DNA of 64,000 bases from Nematostella vectensis (GCF_932526225.1 NC_064048.1:5686627-5750626); one strand, 5' to 3'. Counted from the stretch's first letter, positions 35,901-47,264 are shown. Notes: a model not told the origin generated them from the letters alone. Numbers and translations: made by a program.

Positions 35901-38379
35901 ACCAGGTCACTGTAATGCAGATGCTTGCTCTACATGCGTTTTTTAACTCTTGTTTCTAGCTACACACCTTCAAACTCTACTTACTCAGTTATTTTACTTT
36001 CAAGCTTTTCCTTCTCTCTCTTCATTTCTTCCATTCTCTCAACACGAGCTTGGTGCCGCCAGCGAAATAAACTGGGCGTGTCAATGTTGGGGTGGGTGTC
36101 ATCTTCATCATCACTGACCTGCATCAACAAACCACAACTAAATGCCATCAACAACAGCAAATAAAATACAAAACTGCAACTAAATGTCAGTAACAAATGC
36201 AAAAATAAATTTGACTACAAACACAATAATTAGTCAGTGTCCTAATTCTTTTATTAGAAGCAAAAGTATAGAGTTTTACGTGGCATAATATAAAGAGATG
36301 TTTCTTATATAATAAGCTATACATCTGGATTGTTTGGATAAATGCAATTTGTTATTGACTCTTTTGAAAAATTTTGTGCCTGATTTTGGTCACTTCAAAT
36401 TTTAACAAAATCCAATATATCAACTAAATGTCAGTACCAAATACAAAAAAAAAAAAAAAAACACAACAGGGACCTTGCTTTATTCAGGCGTGTTCCCAGG
36501 ATTTGCTGGGGATGGGGGGGGGGGGGGGGTGCGCAGTCATTATATGAATCATATGGGAAAAGAATGGTATTTGCCTGTTATTCTAAGGCCAGCTGCAATA
36601 ATGGTTTGCACAACCCCTCCCCAACAAAATATGTATTCAAGCCTTTCAAGATTTTCTGAAGTTGGATGGTAACTAAATCACCCACTCCAACACTCTTCCA
36701 GAGCTTAACAACAATTTAACAGATACAATAGCAATTAAAAACAAACAAGAAATTTTTTTTTTGCTAAGGATAGTTAAATTTGGGTTGTTGAGGTTCTACT
36801 GTGTGATGGTTGATACTATACTATGAAAATCCATCTGAATAACTACTGCTACTTTTCTGATAAATACTAATCATATTTTCGTATAATTACTGTAGTAATT
36901 ATCTTTGAAATTTCATGTCAAAGAGTAATATTTTGGGTTGTTTAGCTTCTTCCATGTTAGAATAATTGTGTAGACTTCTACTATTTTTACAAGTTCGTTT
37001 TTTTTTTTACAGAGAAAAATCGAAGTAAATACAAACCCTTCACTGAACCCATTCTCGTCCAGTCAAATAAAAACCCAAATAGTCGTGTTTGTGAACCAGA
37101 AGAATACAATACACCAAAAACTGGAATTCGACTCGCCCGTTTGGAAAAATAGCATGGATAATTTGTCTAATTATAGCTAAAATACCAAGACAATAATCTC
37201 TGATAAATGCAGTTTGCAGTTCTTGTAATTTAAGCTTCATTTGGCTCGGCACCAAGCGATTCAAAACTGACATTAGGCACACATGTCACGCTGCACGGCG
37301 AAACTTGCAATCGCCCAAATTTGTTTAAATCGTTTGAGTGGTCGAGAATAGGTGCTGTGAAGGTGCTCAAACAATGAAAGCTAGCATGAAACTGAGGCTG
37401 AATCAAAGGCCAGAAAGTACCCTAGGACAACAACAACAGAACGGCAGATTTGCCAAGTGACTTTCATCAGGATCAGTAAATGTTGGAATTTTTTACGTAA
37501 TTTTTTCGTCCTCGCATAGTGCAACCAAACACAATTTTTCATTCGTTATTTTAGGGTGCTTAAGATAAAAATTATATACGCTAAACAAATTAATAAACAT
37601 TCGTAAAAAGCTTTAGAAAGCATGTTTCACCTATGTTGTTTCTTTGACTCGATGTGTCACTTTCTACGACCAATTTGAGTTGAGAATGACGTATCAATTT
37701 AGACTAAAAAATTGTTGGTCCAAACTTAGAGAATGTCTTCTTTGGAGGTTCTGTATTTCTGGAGGATTTAAAGCATTGTGTGGAGATACAAAATGGAGTT
37801 GAATGATCATGATATTGAATGATCATGAGGGAACAAAATCAGAAGTGAAACCTCGCCTCATGCAACCATAAGCCCTTAAGGTAAACAAAGTTGGAAATTC
37901 TAATGAGGAAAAAAGTAAATTTGTTATTTCCCAGCTAAGGGTCGGTCCATATCGTGAAATACCGTGCCCTCGGCCCTGAAAATACTATGTATACTATAGT
38001 ATTTTCAAGACGCCTAAGTCACGGTATTTCACGATACGGACCTCCTAGCTGGTAAATAACAAACTGTATATTTATTTTCGCATGGTCGAGAATAGGCCCA
38101 GGTCAAGAATAGGTGCCTATACCTTATATATCTATTAAAGTTGATTCTATTGTGAAAGCTTAATCTAAAAGGCAGATAAGTTAAATTTTGAATTAATTTG
38201 ATAAAACATCTTTTTTAAAGGCTAAACATCTGCACTTATAACAACGACAACACTATGCTGGTTAATAATATCGATCCAAGTAGAACTACTTACGCTACAA
38301 CACAGAACATGCCATCGAATTATTGGCTAGAGATGATGGAGCTTACCTCGATGTGATCCCATTTGCTATAGTCTACCAT
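26953..38379 (-). CDS. CDC37: Hsp90 co-chaperone CDC37
   Basis: Eleven exons: 38379-38347, 36118-35985, 33777-33678, 33399-33352, 31505-31455, 31284-31219, 30462-30304, 29650-29535, 28947-28818, 28096-28028, 27174-26953. All have GT-AG borders and compatible phases, giving 375 residues (human 378). The N-terminus [22 protein letters not shown] keeps Ser13, the CK2 site needed for kinase handling; [15 protein letters not shown] follows, then coiled coil (57-105). The middle Hsp90-binding region has [20 protein letters not shown] (about 152-171) and [10 protein letters not shown]. The C-terminal part has [15 protein letters not shown] and [13 protein letters not shown]37 delivers protein kinases to Hsp90 in the cytosol. 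The Ala/Glu-rich tail differs from vertebrates. Introns carry many MITEs but no exon is broken. Confidence 0.97.
28133..28371. mobile_element. MITE, TTAAAGCCGCATTGTCACC termini
   Basis: TTAAAGCCGCATTGTCACCA at 28133 is the exact inverse of the sequence ending at 28371. Flanking TTAA on both sides may be the target duplication. A partial relative (AAAGCCGCACTGG and AGCAGTGTGTCTATTGGAAG) lies at 29762-29850. It is in CDC37 intron 9. Confidence 0.75.
28940..29250. repeat. diverged tandem duplication of about 150 bp in CDC37 intron 8
   Basis: The series CCAGAGGCAGT.TCAGGGTAAAAAAA ... GTAGGAGCA..CCGCATGATCC occurs twice (28940-29098 and 29099-29257). The first copy begins at the exon 9 acceptor. 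Confidence 0.65.
30079..30212. mobile_element. MITE, GCCTGCTAGCCGGCTC termini
   Basis: GCCTGCTAGCCGGCTCTCAT at the left is mirrored by ATGCGAGTCGGCTAGCAGGC at the right, each flanked by TA. It lies in CDC37 intron 7. Confidence 0.75.
30481..30636. other. GC-rich, highly foldable insert flanked by a 24-bp duplication
   Basis: GAATTCTTGC-GCAATTGGATACTAA at the CDC37 exon 7 acceptor (30454-30478) is repeated with one change at 30608-30632. Between them, unlike the AT-rich surroundings, lie CACC-GAAA-GGTG, a GCTTGGT...ACCAAGC hairpin, CCGGAG...CTCCTCGG and an enclosing GGTATC...GATACC pair. No known RNA family was recognised. Confidence 0.5.
31710..32316. mobile_element. 607-bp non-autonomous element, CAGGGCTTC termini
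   Basis: CAGGGCTTCTGGAATTACGCG and its inverse (CGCGTAATTCCTGAAGCCCTG) bound the segment. Multiple internal copies of CGCGTAAT(T/C) lie near both ends, like subterminal transposase-binding repeats. No clear target duplication and no ORF. It is in CDC37 intron 4. Confidence 0.75.
32901..33220. mobile_element. MITE with TGTATTTAC-GTATAAG termini
   Basis: TGTATTTATCCGGGTATAAG at 32901 and its inverse (CTTATAGACGAGTAAATACA) at 33220, with inner repeats GTATAAGACGCACC and GTATAAGAAGCACC. Non-coding, in CDC37 intron 4. Confidence 0.75.
33824..34380. mobile_element. hAT-like MITE interrupted by another MITE (nested)
   Basis: The outer element begins CAGGGGCACATCTAGGAG (33824). It resumes after 34222 with the phrase TTCATTGTTCTTCTGTGGGT, shared with the CAGGGGCGGATCTAG MITE at 15072. 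Between these lies the MITE at 33848-34222. It is in CDC37 intron 2. Confidence 0.55.
33848..34222. mobile_element. MITE copy A, GGGGGACAGAGCATAAAAATGG termini
   Basis: Left terminus GGGGGACAGAGCATAAAAAT; the right terminus is its inverse near 34190-34222. It shares more than 300 bp with copy B at 35491. Confidence 0.75.
35491..35883. mobile_element. MITE copy B, CCCTAGGGGGACAGAGC termini
   Basis: CCCTAGGGGGACAGAGCAAA starts the element, and TTTGCTCTGTCCCCTAGGGG ends it. It is homologous to copy A through most of its length, in the same orientation, and both lie in CDC37 intron 2, so they could recombine and delete about 1.6 kb between them. Confidence 0.8.
36480..36640. repeat. dispersed repeat with GTGCGCAGTCAT motif
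   Basis: GGGGGGTGCGCAGTCATTAT with ATCATATGG nearby recurs at 27243-27300 in CDC37 intron 10. The preceding CCCAGG-x-TTxGCTG stretch is also shared. It is probably a fragment of an interspersed repeat. Confidence 0.5.
37655..38060. repeat. dispersed repeat with inverted GGTCCGTATCGTGAAATACCGTG end
   Basis: It lies in CDC37 intron 1. The segment 37735-37915 is related to 57600-57775 in tandem unit 2 (GGAGGTTCTG, AAACCTC-CCTC, AAGCCC-TAA-GTAAACAAA). The terminal part 37943-38050 is an inverted repeat whose GATACGGACCTC arm also occurs at 48760 and 57830. Confidence 0.6.
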
Positions 38380-39465
38380 TTTAACGGTAGAAAGTTAGCA
38401 GAAACACACAGAAGAGTAAAAACGACGAGATTGATGTGATCTTTTGAAGATATGGCTTAACAACAAAGCCGAGAGAGACTGGAGCAAAATATACAATAAT
38501 ACTTCGTGAAAATAATACTAATTTTATATCACTATAATGATCCTATAAATATATCTACATGAAGTATCTTACTGTTCAGGCCCCAGAAGCCATTGAAAAG
38601 CACAGGAAAACCGCTTTGTTTTTATATCTTTGTTTATCTGCTTCCCTTACCAGCTTACTGCATTCATATTAGTCTTCACAATCAACAGAGGAGAGAAAGA
38701 TGAGACAAAAGGGACAATCGATGTAGTTTTCCGTTTTCCATTTAACGATACGATACAAAATTACATTAATTGACACACGTCATGATGTTGATGATAATAA
38801 TTTCAGGCCATTACTTATAAATATTTATTATTGGAGGGGGGGGGGGGGGGGGGGATACAGAAGAACATAATAGCGGCATTGTGGCCATTTTATTTCTGGA
38901 GGGCCAACAGTATGGTTCGAATACGCGAGGCGCTTATTTCCAGGTATATAATTGTGCAAAAGAAAATTAGCTTGTCCTTCTAAAACCATAACATAACAAT
39001 CTTTTATTTGTAAAATGTTGTTTCAGTTAGTTTAGACCGTAAACCTTTCTTCTAAATTCTCGAAGGATCAAGCAAGGACGGAGTTATCGTGGTGTCAGAA
39101 AAGTAATGGCAGGTAAATATTGGCTGACCAGGCGTCAAGTAAAATACGAGAGAAGGACGATATTCAATATGTCTGCGACAATGTAAAAAAACATATCATG
39201 AAAATTCAGCCAAAAATTGTCGTTTTTACCAAACGCGGTCATTTCCATATATGGAAACTAATGTGTTTTTTTTATTTCGAAAAACTGTATGATTCTTGTT
39301 ATTTTTAAGATTACCGTACCGCAGTTGCTTCGTAAACATTATGACTTGTAACAGAAGAGAAAAACAGTGTCTGTAATCATCTTTAATCAATGGAGAAAGT
39401 ATCTGAAAAGAAACTAAGAGCCCTTGGTACCAGTCCCTCGAAATGACAACGTTTTCTTCATATGA
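38380..39465. other. CDC37 5' flank and spacer before tandem array
   Basis: A 17-base G run occurs near 38837-38854. A short plus-strand ATGGCAG before GTAAAT (39105-39117) could be a first coding exon, but I cannot connect it to a second. No other gene was recognised. Confidence 0.35.
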
Positions 39466-39589
39466 AAAAAAGCAGCAGTAGAAAAAGTGAGAGATATGGG
39501 AGACAAAATTGTGCCATTTTTCTAAAAAAAATCTAAAAGGGAAATGCCGAAGACTTACCAAATACTTAAATTACTATGCCAAAAATTCA

Positions 39590-39735
39590 CGGGGCGGATC
39601 TAGGGGTAGGCCGAGACAAGAAATACCAGGGAATCCACAGAGGAACAATGACCCCCCCCCCCCCCCCCCCCCCTTCTTAAAATGCTTGCTTACACCTCGC
39701 TCGTTTTGGAACTCCCGGATCCACCCCTACAATCT
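39590..39735. mobile_element. MITE fragment, CACGGGGCGGATCTAGGGG termini, in every unit
   Basis: GGGGCGGATCTAGGGGTAGG and the inverse-like CTCCCGGATCCACCCCT flank a C-run of variable length. It occurs again at 51517-51660 and 60228-60365. The C-run differs between units, while flanks are almost identical. Confidence 0.6.
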
Positions 39736-40001
39736 ATTCTTGATTTACAGGCGAACCTTTTATCAAGCTTGGCCAAGTCCTGAGGGTAACCGCAGAACTG
39801 TATCTATTATTGATTCTGGGTCGAATTAGAACGACGGAAAAGTAGTAACGGGGAGATAACTGCTTTCTTTGGTTATGAGACGGATCACGTCATTTTTCAG
39901 ATGACTTCGGTCTCTCATATGAGTCATATGCATGCGCTTGCTTAACCAAATGATCCCAAACAAGGGCTTAAAATAAAACCCTTCGTGCTGCGTATTTCCA
40001 T

Positions 40002-40229
40002 TTGTACGTTGATATGCCATATCTTGTTACTTTGCCAAATTGTAACCTGATCAATACGCTTTATTCAACTTCTAGCGGGCTCTACTCGAACTCAATTGGG
40101 AGCTATCCATTTTTAACTGATATGTTCTTAAAGGCAACTGGGATGCCCCATAAAGAACATAACCTGTTACAGCAATTGGCAAAAAAATACAATCCACATA
40201 AATTATTTGTTTTACGGTACTGCGCTTAA
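40002..40229 (+). CDS. Conserved small ORF in tandem unit 1, unknown
   Basis: A 75-codon ORF with near-identical counterparts at 51945-52160 and 60637-60864. It is followed by AATAAA on the plus strand and is convergent with the 3' end of the secreted-protein gene. There is no signal peptide or family motif (contains SIGSYPFLTDMFLKATGMPH). The few differences between copies include Leu/Met and a silent change. Conservation may only reflect recent duplication, so translation is doubtful. Confidence 0.25.
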   Translation: MYVDMPYLVTLPNCNLINTLYSTSSGLYSNSIGSYPFLTDMFLKATGMPHKEHNLLQQLAKKYNPHKLFVLRYCA

Positions 40230-40381
40230 AAATAAAAGAATAACATTTTTTTTCTGCTCAAACAACATTTATTCAAGGATTGTTCCCGTGAGGAATTTGT
40301 TAACATGTGGGCTTGTACATCGGCAAGGGAATAGAGGGTAGAATTTGTGCTTGTTGTTTGGTCGTTACATGCTGTGATCCT

Positions 40382-43300
40382 CTAGAGCGATTTTTCGTAC
40401 TTGATATAGACATCAACACAGACACTTCCTTCGTTGTCAAACGTGAACAATTTGTACAAGGCTTCCCCGTACCACACCCTCAGCTCGTCGTTGGCACGGA
40501 CATGGAACCTATGCTCGCGTTTGAGGACGATTTCGTTTGAATTTTCGTTGTAGCCCCTGAGCTTATACCATTTGTTGTCGAGGAGTTTAAACCTGAAACA
40601 CGAGAAAAAAGGAAATAAGGGGAGAAGAAATTTGCCATCCTACATTGTCATGTGACAGTGCTATCCTACAAACCTAGATCTCTTACTGACTCTGAGAATG
40701 GCGATCAACGTCTCCTTGGTTATTGTTTATAATTGAAAATACAAAGGTTTTTTTGCAAGAAAACTTTATTCGTTAATGGCATATCTATGTACAGTCTATA
40801 TTGTAATATTTGTTTTAACCAATTGTAAATTTAGTACTCTAATAAGTAAGGTATTATTAGTGTTATTAATAAAGATAGTATTATTTTTACTACTTTACTA
40901 CTAAAGGAAAGGAGGGGAAGGGGAAAAGAAGGAGGGAAAGGAAAGAAGAGGAAAGAAGAGAAAAAAAAGAGGAAGAAACAAACAAGAGAGGATGGAAAAG
41001 GAGAGGAGGAAAAAGAAAAACTAAAGAGGAACTAAGACATAAAGAGATGGGATCAAGGAAAAGCGAAATGATGGAGGAATGACGAGGAAGAAAATGGCAG
41101 AGGAAGAAAGGAATGGCTAGTGTGAAGAAAACGAATAGGAAAGATTAGAATACAATTATAGAAATGGAAATTGAAAAGGGAGAGGAAATTCAAAGGAGGA
41201 CTAAAAGACGGAAGACACAAAATTTAAAAAAAATGCGAGAATTACTTACTCTGCCTGGCCATCATCTTTTCCTGTTTCTGGCAGAACTTTCCGATCGTCA
41301 GAGTCGGTAATAAACGTACCCATATAAAACCCGAGCAGCAAAACTGGCAAATTATTGCAGCCCCATTTGGTCCAGTGTCTCCTCTCCTTAATCAGCCATA
41401 TCTGCCCATGGCCGGGGGCACATGTGACTTTACCACTGCGATAAACGAGTTTGATCGAGTGAATGTACCCCTCATGTGGCACTCGTACGCTGGCGTAAAC
41501 CCGTTCCTTGGCCTCGAAACACACGGGATGATCACCATTTAGCTTTTCATACTCTAAACAGAAAAACAAAAACAAAAAGAGATAAATATATAGAGAGATA
41601 TAATGCGTGAGTGCAGGCGTTCATATAACAGTGCTCAATACATAGGTGTAGAGCGGGATATATCTTGGTTTGTAGGAAAAAAACACGGGAACTACCGTTT
41701 TATCTCTACAAGCCTGTTTCGTGGTTGCCCACTCATCAGGAGATTTATTAAGAATATATTACTACCATCACTCCATCACTTATATACTATCTATGTATAA
41801 AATTAACATAAAAATAGGGCGCGAAATTTGAATGGCTGTTATGATAAAATTGAATAGTTCAGCTGTTGCATAACAAGGCTTGTTCCTGTGGCGGCACGAA
41901 GACACTAGCTCGTTACGCTTGTTTAAATTTGATAGCTTGGGTTGGCGGATAATGATAAGTTTTTTATTGAGGCAGAGATTACATCTTTTGCTAGAGCTGC
42001 TGTAGGTCGAGTGAGATGACAGGATTTTCCATGAAATAAAGTGTTCTATGTCGTTGTCTTTAAGGCTCCATATGTACTTGCTTAGTTCGGTCGAGTTTCT
42101 GTGTTTAGCGTGTCGGAATGAGGCGGTGTGGTTTCTATATCTTATCTTGAATTCGTTCTCGGTTAGTCCTACGTAGGTTTCGGAGGTGTTGTTGTCCTTT
42201 CTTGTTACAGTAGCTTGGTAGATAACAGATGATTGGAGGCAGTTTCCGTCAAGGGGGCACGCGTTCTTTTGTCTGCAGTTGCATGTTTTGTTATTGGCGG
42301 TGGCGAGGGAGGTAGGGGCGTCTTCGGTTGTTATTGATGAGGCGATTATGCGTTTGTTGTGGCTGTCAATTATTTGCTTGGTGTTGTTCATGCATCTATA
42401 ACTGATTTTGATTGTGTTCCGGTTGAAGATTTTTCTGAGTTTGTGGTCTTTAGGGAAGTGCTTGTCTATGAGTGAGAGGAATCTGTGGCCGATGTTGGTG
42501 CTTGTGTTCTTGCTAAAAGAGGGATTGTACCAGATGATGTTGTTGCGCTGGCGGTTCTTGCGTTTGCTTGTGGTGTTTGGTTCGTAGTGCAGCGTGTAGT
42601 TATGTCCACTTTCGTCCAGTGCTTTCTGGTATGGCGGGGCGGCTTGGTCGAAGGTTTCTTTGTCTGATGATAGTGTAGATAAGCGTTTGTTGATACTGGC
42701 AGGGATGTTCTTTGTGATGGTAGGTGGGTGGTTGCTCTCGCGGTGGACGTACTGTAGTGGGGCGTTCGGTTTGGTGAAAGGCTGGTAGGTGTTGCGGTTC
42801 AGGTCGAATGTGACGTCTAGGAAGTTGACTACTCGCTTGTTGGCTTCCAACAAAGAATATCCCTGCCAGTATCAACAAACGCTTGGACTGTGTGGAAGTT
42901 ATCACGATCGGATTATATGTCGAGCAATCTCTTAGACAAAGGAAAACAGCTGAATATTACTAAATAATATATAGATATGTTACGCCCCCCAAATCTTACG
43001 TGGCTACGAGTCTGTAATCATAACTATGTTTACCTGGGCAGGGTGCTATACCGCATTTCCTAGTCTTCTTGGGATCTCCCCGGCAGTCTCTACCGCCATT
43101 TGAGGGTTTGGGGTTGGTGCATGTGCGAGTTCGTGTCTGAGTTCCACCTCCGCAGCTCTTGGTACACGAGGACCAGGAAGAGTAGGCACTCCAGCCGCCG
43201 TTAACTAAAAAAAAAAAAATGGAAAGAAAATGTGTCGAGTACAAATTAGGATTTAGCTAAAAACTTAGCATCGAAAACTTATAAGATATATTTCAGGCTG

Positions 43301-45518
43301 ACAGCTTGGACATTGTGGAAGTTATCACGAACGGATTTTTTTTTCTGGTGACGTTCAGGGCCCATGTTTAAACAAGATTGATCTAATCCGTTAGATTTCC
43401 TCTCTACATTTTATGCAGGAAATTTATACCGTCTGGGGACTTGCCTTCCTTTTTTTTGAGTATAAGAAATGAATAATCCACGAATAATTCAGTGTTATGG
43501 ATTTTTCTTAGAAATAGGCTAAAGGAAAAAGAGTAATGTTTTTTTTGGGGGGGTGGGGGGGGTGGGGGGGGGGGCTCTTAAGGAAAGCATTGGTATTTAT
43601 TATAATAACAAAAGAAAATAAAAAAAGTGAAGAACAACCAGTAGACGTACCTCTGCATGGTGTAAGGTTACATTTCTTTGTCTTCCTTTCTGCCGCAATT
43701 GTTCCTTTAGTGCATAAATCAGCACCACTGACCGGCTCAAAGCGAGACTGCTTACCACTGCCGCATGTTTTGCTACAAGTGCTCCACTCTGCAGAGAAAG
43801 ATATCTATTCAGTTTGCTTTAATCATCATAATCTTTATTATCATCAACATCACCATCAGCACCACCTCAACCACCATTATAATCACTAACAACCGCACAT
43901 AATACTACTTTGTAGGGAATCCAGCTGTTTCGAAAATACTTAGAAACGGACCATTCATTTGTTAAAACTTTGTACAAAAACAACCCATGTATAAGCGAAC
44001 ATAGCATGAAAAAAATGCTAAAAAAACTATTTTAATTCGAGAAGGAATGCACCAATCACAAAAAACTAAAAACCTGAATAAAATACTTATATCTTAAACT
44101 CACAATAAGCACCTTTATATAAAAACCTGCGGAGAGGCTACATTGAAAAAATCTATACGCATTTATTTATGTAGTCAAGAAGAGGAAAAAAACGATCATT
44201 CAGTCAATTATTTAAGTAAAATCTCATGGCACGGCTGTTATTACGACACCTTTTCAAATCCCATTTTTTCCATCGCACTTCTCTCTATTATCTCTCAGCA
44301 CACGATTCATGTTGTGTTTTAGGCTAACCTGAGTCATGAAAACTTGTGACCAAGTTGCTTTAAAATATACACCTATTTCAAAAAAGGTTGTCAGTGCAAA
44401 TGGCGAATGGAAAATAGTAAATGGCAGTTCTAAGCCCGAACGGTGCTTCTGTGTACTAATCATTCGTAAAATTAAAGGTGTAAAATAAAGTCTTGCAATG
44501 TCAGAGACATACATTGATGATCTTTAATGGATAATTGTTTGATTTATCCTTATTCTTCAGCATTTAGTAGAAAGTTAATGAGACCCATGGTTCCTTTCGG
44601 TTCTAGAACTGCCATTTGCCAATCGCCATTTGCCGTTTCGCACTGACAACGTTTTTTTGAAATAGGTATATATTACCTTGCTCTACCATGTAGACATAGT
44701 TAGACCAGTGATCGCCAATTCCTAGATTATATTTCCGGTCAGTAACACAGTTGCTTGCACAACCGTGTTTGTTGAAAGTCCCCTTAGGTTCCGCAGATGC
44801 CCAGCACTCCTCCTGGTTCTGGATACCAAAGTACAACATGTTCCGGGACCTTGCCATGTCGAGGCAGCTGGTCACCACCTGTCAAATATCAAACAGATGT
44901 TGTCGGTTTCTTTTTCAAAACTTGGCTGGCGTCAGAGAAGAGAGAAAGAAGAGCATTTTGTATATATTAATCTGTCTCGTAGGCTTTCTCCGTTAATCTT
45001 TTTATACATCTAAGATGCTCGAAAATGTTTTGAAAAACACAAAACAGACCAATAAGATCGACAAGAGTTAGATAAAATATGATAAAAGGCGTTTTCTTTG
45101 TTTGTACCGTCTCATAGTTTCTCACGTCAAACATTTGGCTAGAAAAAGGGTCCGGAGAAATTAGACAAATAAAACAAAATAGGATTTTCACCGTTTGGTT
45201 CTTTTTTTCTTTTTTTTCTTTGTATGTGTACCTGTTTAGCGTTTTCTCCGTTGAATCTTACAACATTCCCAAGATAATCTTTCAGACCTCGGTTATTAGC
45301 TGTATCGCTGAAGCAACCCAAAGGAACAATGGAACCTAGAAAAAGCAAACACATTTTTGGATGCACAGTGGAAGTATTTGATTGAATTAGCTATCGGGAA
45401 AGGATGTGCAACTCGACATTGAGGGTGAGTTTAAAATGTGGTCGTGATCCACAATTTCCTTCTTACCTTTAGTTACAGCGGCAAGCACGGCGAGGAAGAG
45501 CAGGACACCTATCTTCAT
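40382..45518 (-). CDS. Secreted WSC-like / TSP1 x2 / C-terminal beta-domain protein, copy 1
   Basis: Seven exons: 45518-45467, 45335-45232, 44878-44677, 43788-43651, 43204-43034, 41553-41250, 40592-40382. All are GT-AG, phases 1-0-1-1-1-2, giving 393 residues. Residues 1-17 are a signal peptide ([13 protein letters not shown]). A WSC-like Cys-rich domain spans about 22-119 ([31 protein letters not shown]). TSP1-1 is at 120-165 ([17 protein letters not shown]) and TSP1-2 at about 166-222 ([23 protein letters not shown]). The C-terminal module (about 223-393) has [32 protein letters not shown] and [14 protein letters not shown] domains are linked to carbohydrate binding and TSP1 repeats to matrix or cell contact. 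I do not know a name for the last module. Minus-strand AATAAA lies at 40273-40268. Confidence 0.9.
41590..42975 (-). mobile_element. Penelope-like retroelement, 5' truncated and rearranged
   Basis: It lies in intron 5 of copy 1 and is absent from units 2 and 3. It carries the C-terminal part of a Penelope-like ORF with a GIY-YIG endonuclease. Its 5' side ends in a short inverted copy of its own sequence (42855-42880 against 42683-42712) and then about 30 bp matching host DNA at 43307-43338. Confidence 0.85.
41780..42853 (-). pseudogene. Penelope-like RT C-terminus with GIY-YIG endonuclease
   Basis: 357 codons, open. The N-terminal part ([32 protein letters not shown]) matches the conserved region just after the RT domain in Penelope-like elements. 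Residues about 187-300 contain a CxC...CPLDGNC Cys cluster and the GIY-YIG nuclease (VIYQATV...[18 protein letters not shown]), with the downstream SKYIWSLK and [12 protein letters not shown] segments. The RT catalytic domain is missing, so the copy is inactive. The first Met is internal to the ancestral protein. Confidence 0.88.
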
Positions 45519-46796
45519 GATGATTCCACTCAGATGAGTTCCAAAATATGATATGTTCACATACGAAGGAGGCTGACTTTATACCATCTATGGAATGTAA
45601 AATGCATGATTTGATAAGCAATCAAAATTGATATTTACCAAACAATTTTTCAATTATTAGGAATTGACCACTGAGGCAATGAAAATCTCAAACAAAGCAA
45701 TCTTTCTAGAATCACGGGGTCAATGGGGATACTTTGATTCAACTTGTGTTGCTTGGGAACTGACGAATATGGTGAAAAACTAAATTCTCAACGTTTGAAA
45801 AGATATTTTTCCATTTCTAACTAAAATAAAAAAAGAAAAGACTACACAAGCAAATATTTGTTAGAAAACCTCCACGGTTAAAATGTAACCCTCCAAAAAT
45901 AAAGAATATTGTACTGTGTTGTTTACTTAGATTTGTTTTTTAAACTATGTTACAGTAAATCGGGGGACAATATCAAAACGACGACTCGCCTGCACTTTTA
46001 GGCATTGGGTGAATCTAGAGCCTTTGGATAAATCACTTTCTCATCGGAAAAAAATTCAGCTGAACATAGCTTGAAATAAAGTCACGTTTTTTTTTTTACA
46101 GAAATAGAAAAAAATTTTGGCCTTTTCCATGCCCAAACGCACGTCGGTTTTGCCATAGTCATGGGTGGAGATAATTTGCGATTTCTTTAACGGAATGCTA
46201 GAGCTATGAACTAAAGATTTACAGCGTAGCTGGTGTAAGAAACCTCTTGGTAATGGAGGGCCACAATATTCGCAGTTGTGGGTTTTTATGAAAGAAGAAT
46301 CTAAAATAGCAACTACAGACTAGCAAAAACGTTCCAGCTCAGGTGATGGGGTCCTACCCTTCAGCGACACTACACTACAAGGTGGGATAGCCTCTCCGCA
46401 GGAATATCAATTCGAAGAAGCGTGTTTTCCTTCTTTCTTTGTAAATATATCTTTTGTAAATATCATCGCTGTCTGAAACTATCCCTTTATTTAAACGATT
46501 TTCAAAGTAAAGTCATGGCAATAACAGTAGATCTCAATAATAGAAAATATTGAAAAGAAGCGGGATAGGATACTTTGGTTTAATGTGTGTTGCCTTGGAA
46601 CTGATGAAAATGGTGATAAAAGTTGACGTTTTGAAATTTGTCAAGTAAAAAAAAATAAAAAAGTAAAGGACTTCTGAGGAATTGAGACCAAGATCTTAAA
46701 AATAGACCATTCACGAAATATAGGCAATTATCAATCGACTAGAGTTTGGTTAAAACGCGCATAGTGATGCATTAAATTCGGCAATTCACTTGCATT
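45519..46796. other. 5' flank of gene copy 1
   Basis: This upstream sequence has no counterpart in unit 2. AT-rich, no core promoter element called. A 15-bp inverted match (CCTGCGGAGAGGCTA at 44125, TAGCCTCTCCGCAGG at 46387) brackets exons 1-3. Confidence 0.35.
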
Positions 46797-47264
46797 TTTG
46801 GAAGGTATCGTTATAGGTTAAACTGTCATCGTCGGGCTAAACTATTTTGGTAAGAAACCGGGAAAACAAAATGTAAAGTTAATGTTTTGTTTCTCTTTGG
46901 ATGGTAGTTGCTGTGGGATCCCCTAGCTGATGACAAAAATTGTTTAATAACTTGGAAAATTGCTTGAAAATGATATGATTAGTTCGAATACACAAAACAA
47001 GCAAAACAAAAGTCGAAAGTTCAACAAACAGCTATAATGATTATGCAAAATATGGATAGTGATGCACCAGGTCTGTTGTTCCGTAGGAACGAATTTCATT
47101 GCGAAAGATGATTTTAAATAAGTGAAATAAAATAGATCCAATCGTTATCTTACATCAATTGAATTGTTATTTGCGTGTGATTGCCGGTAAAAACCAAGAC
47201 CAAATTCTCTTTTGCTTTCTAAATTTTTGTTCTGTGCAAAATTGTTATCGCAAAATTAGATTTT

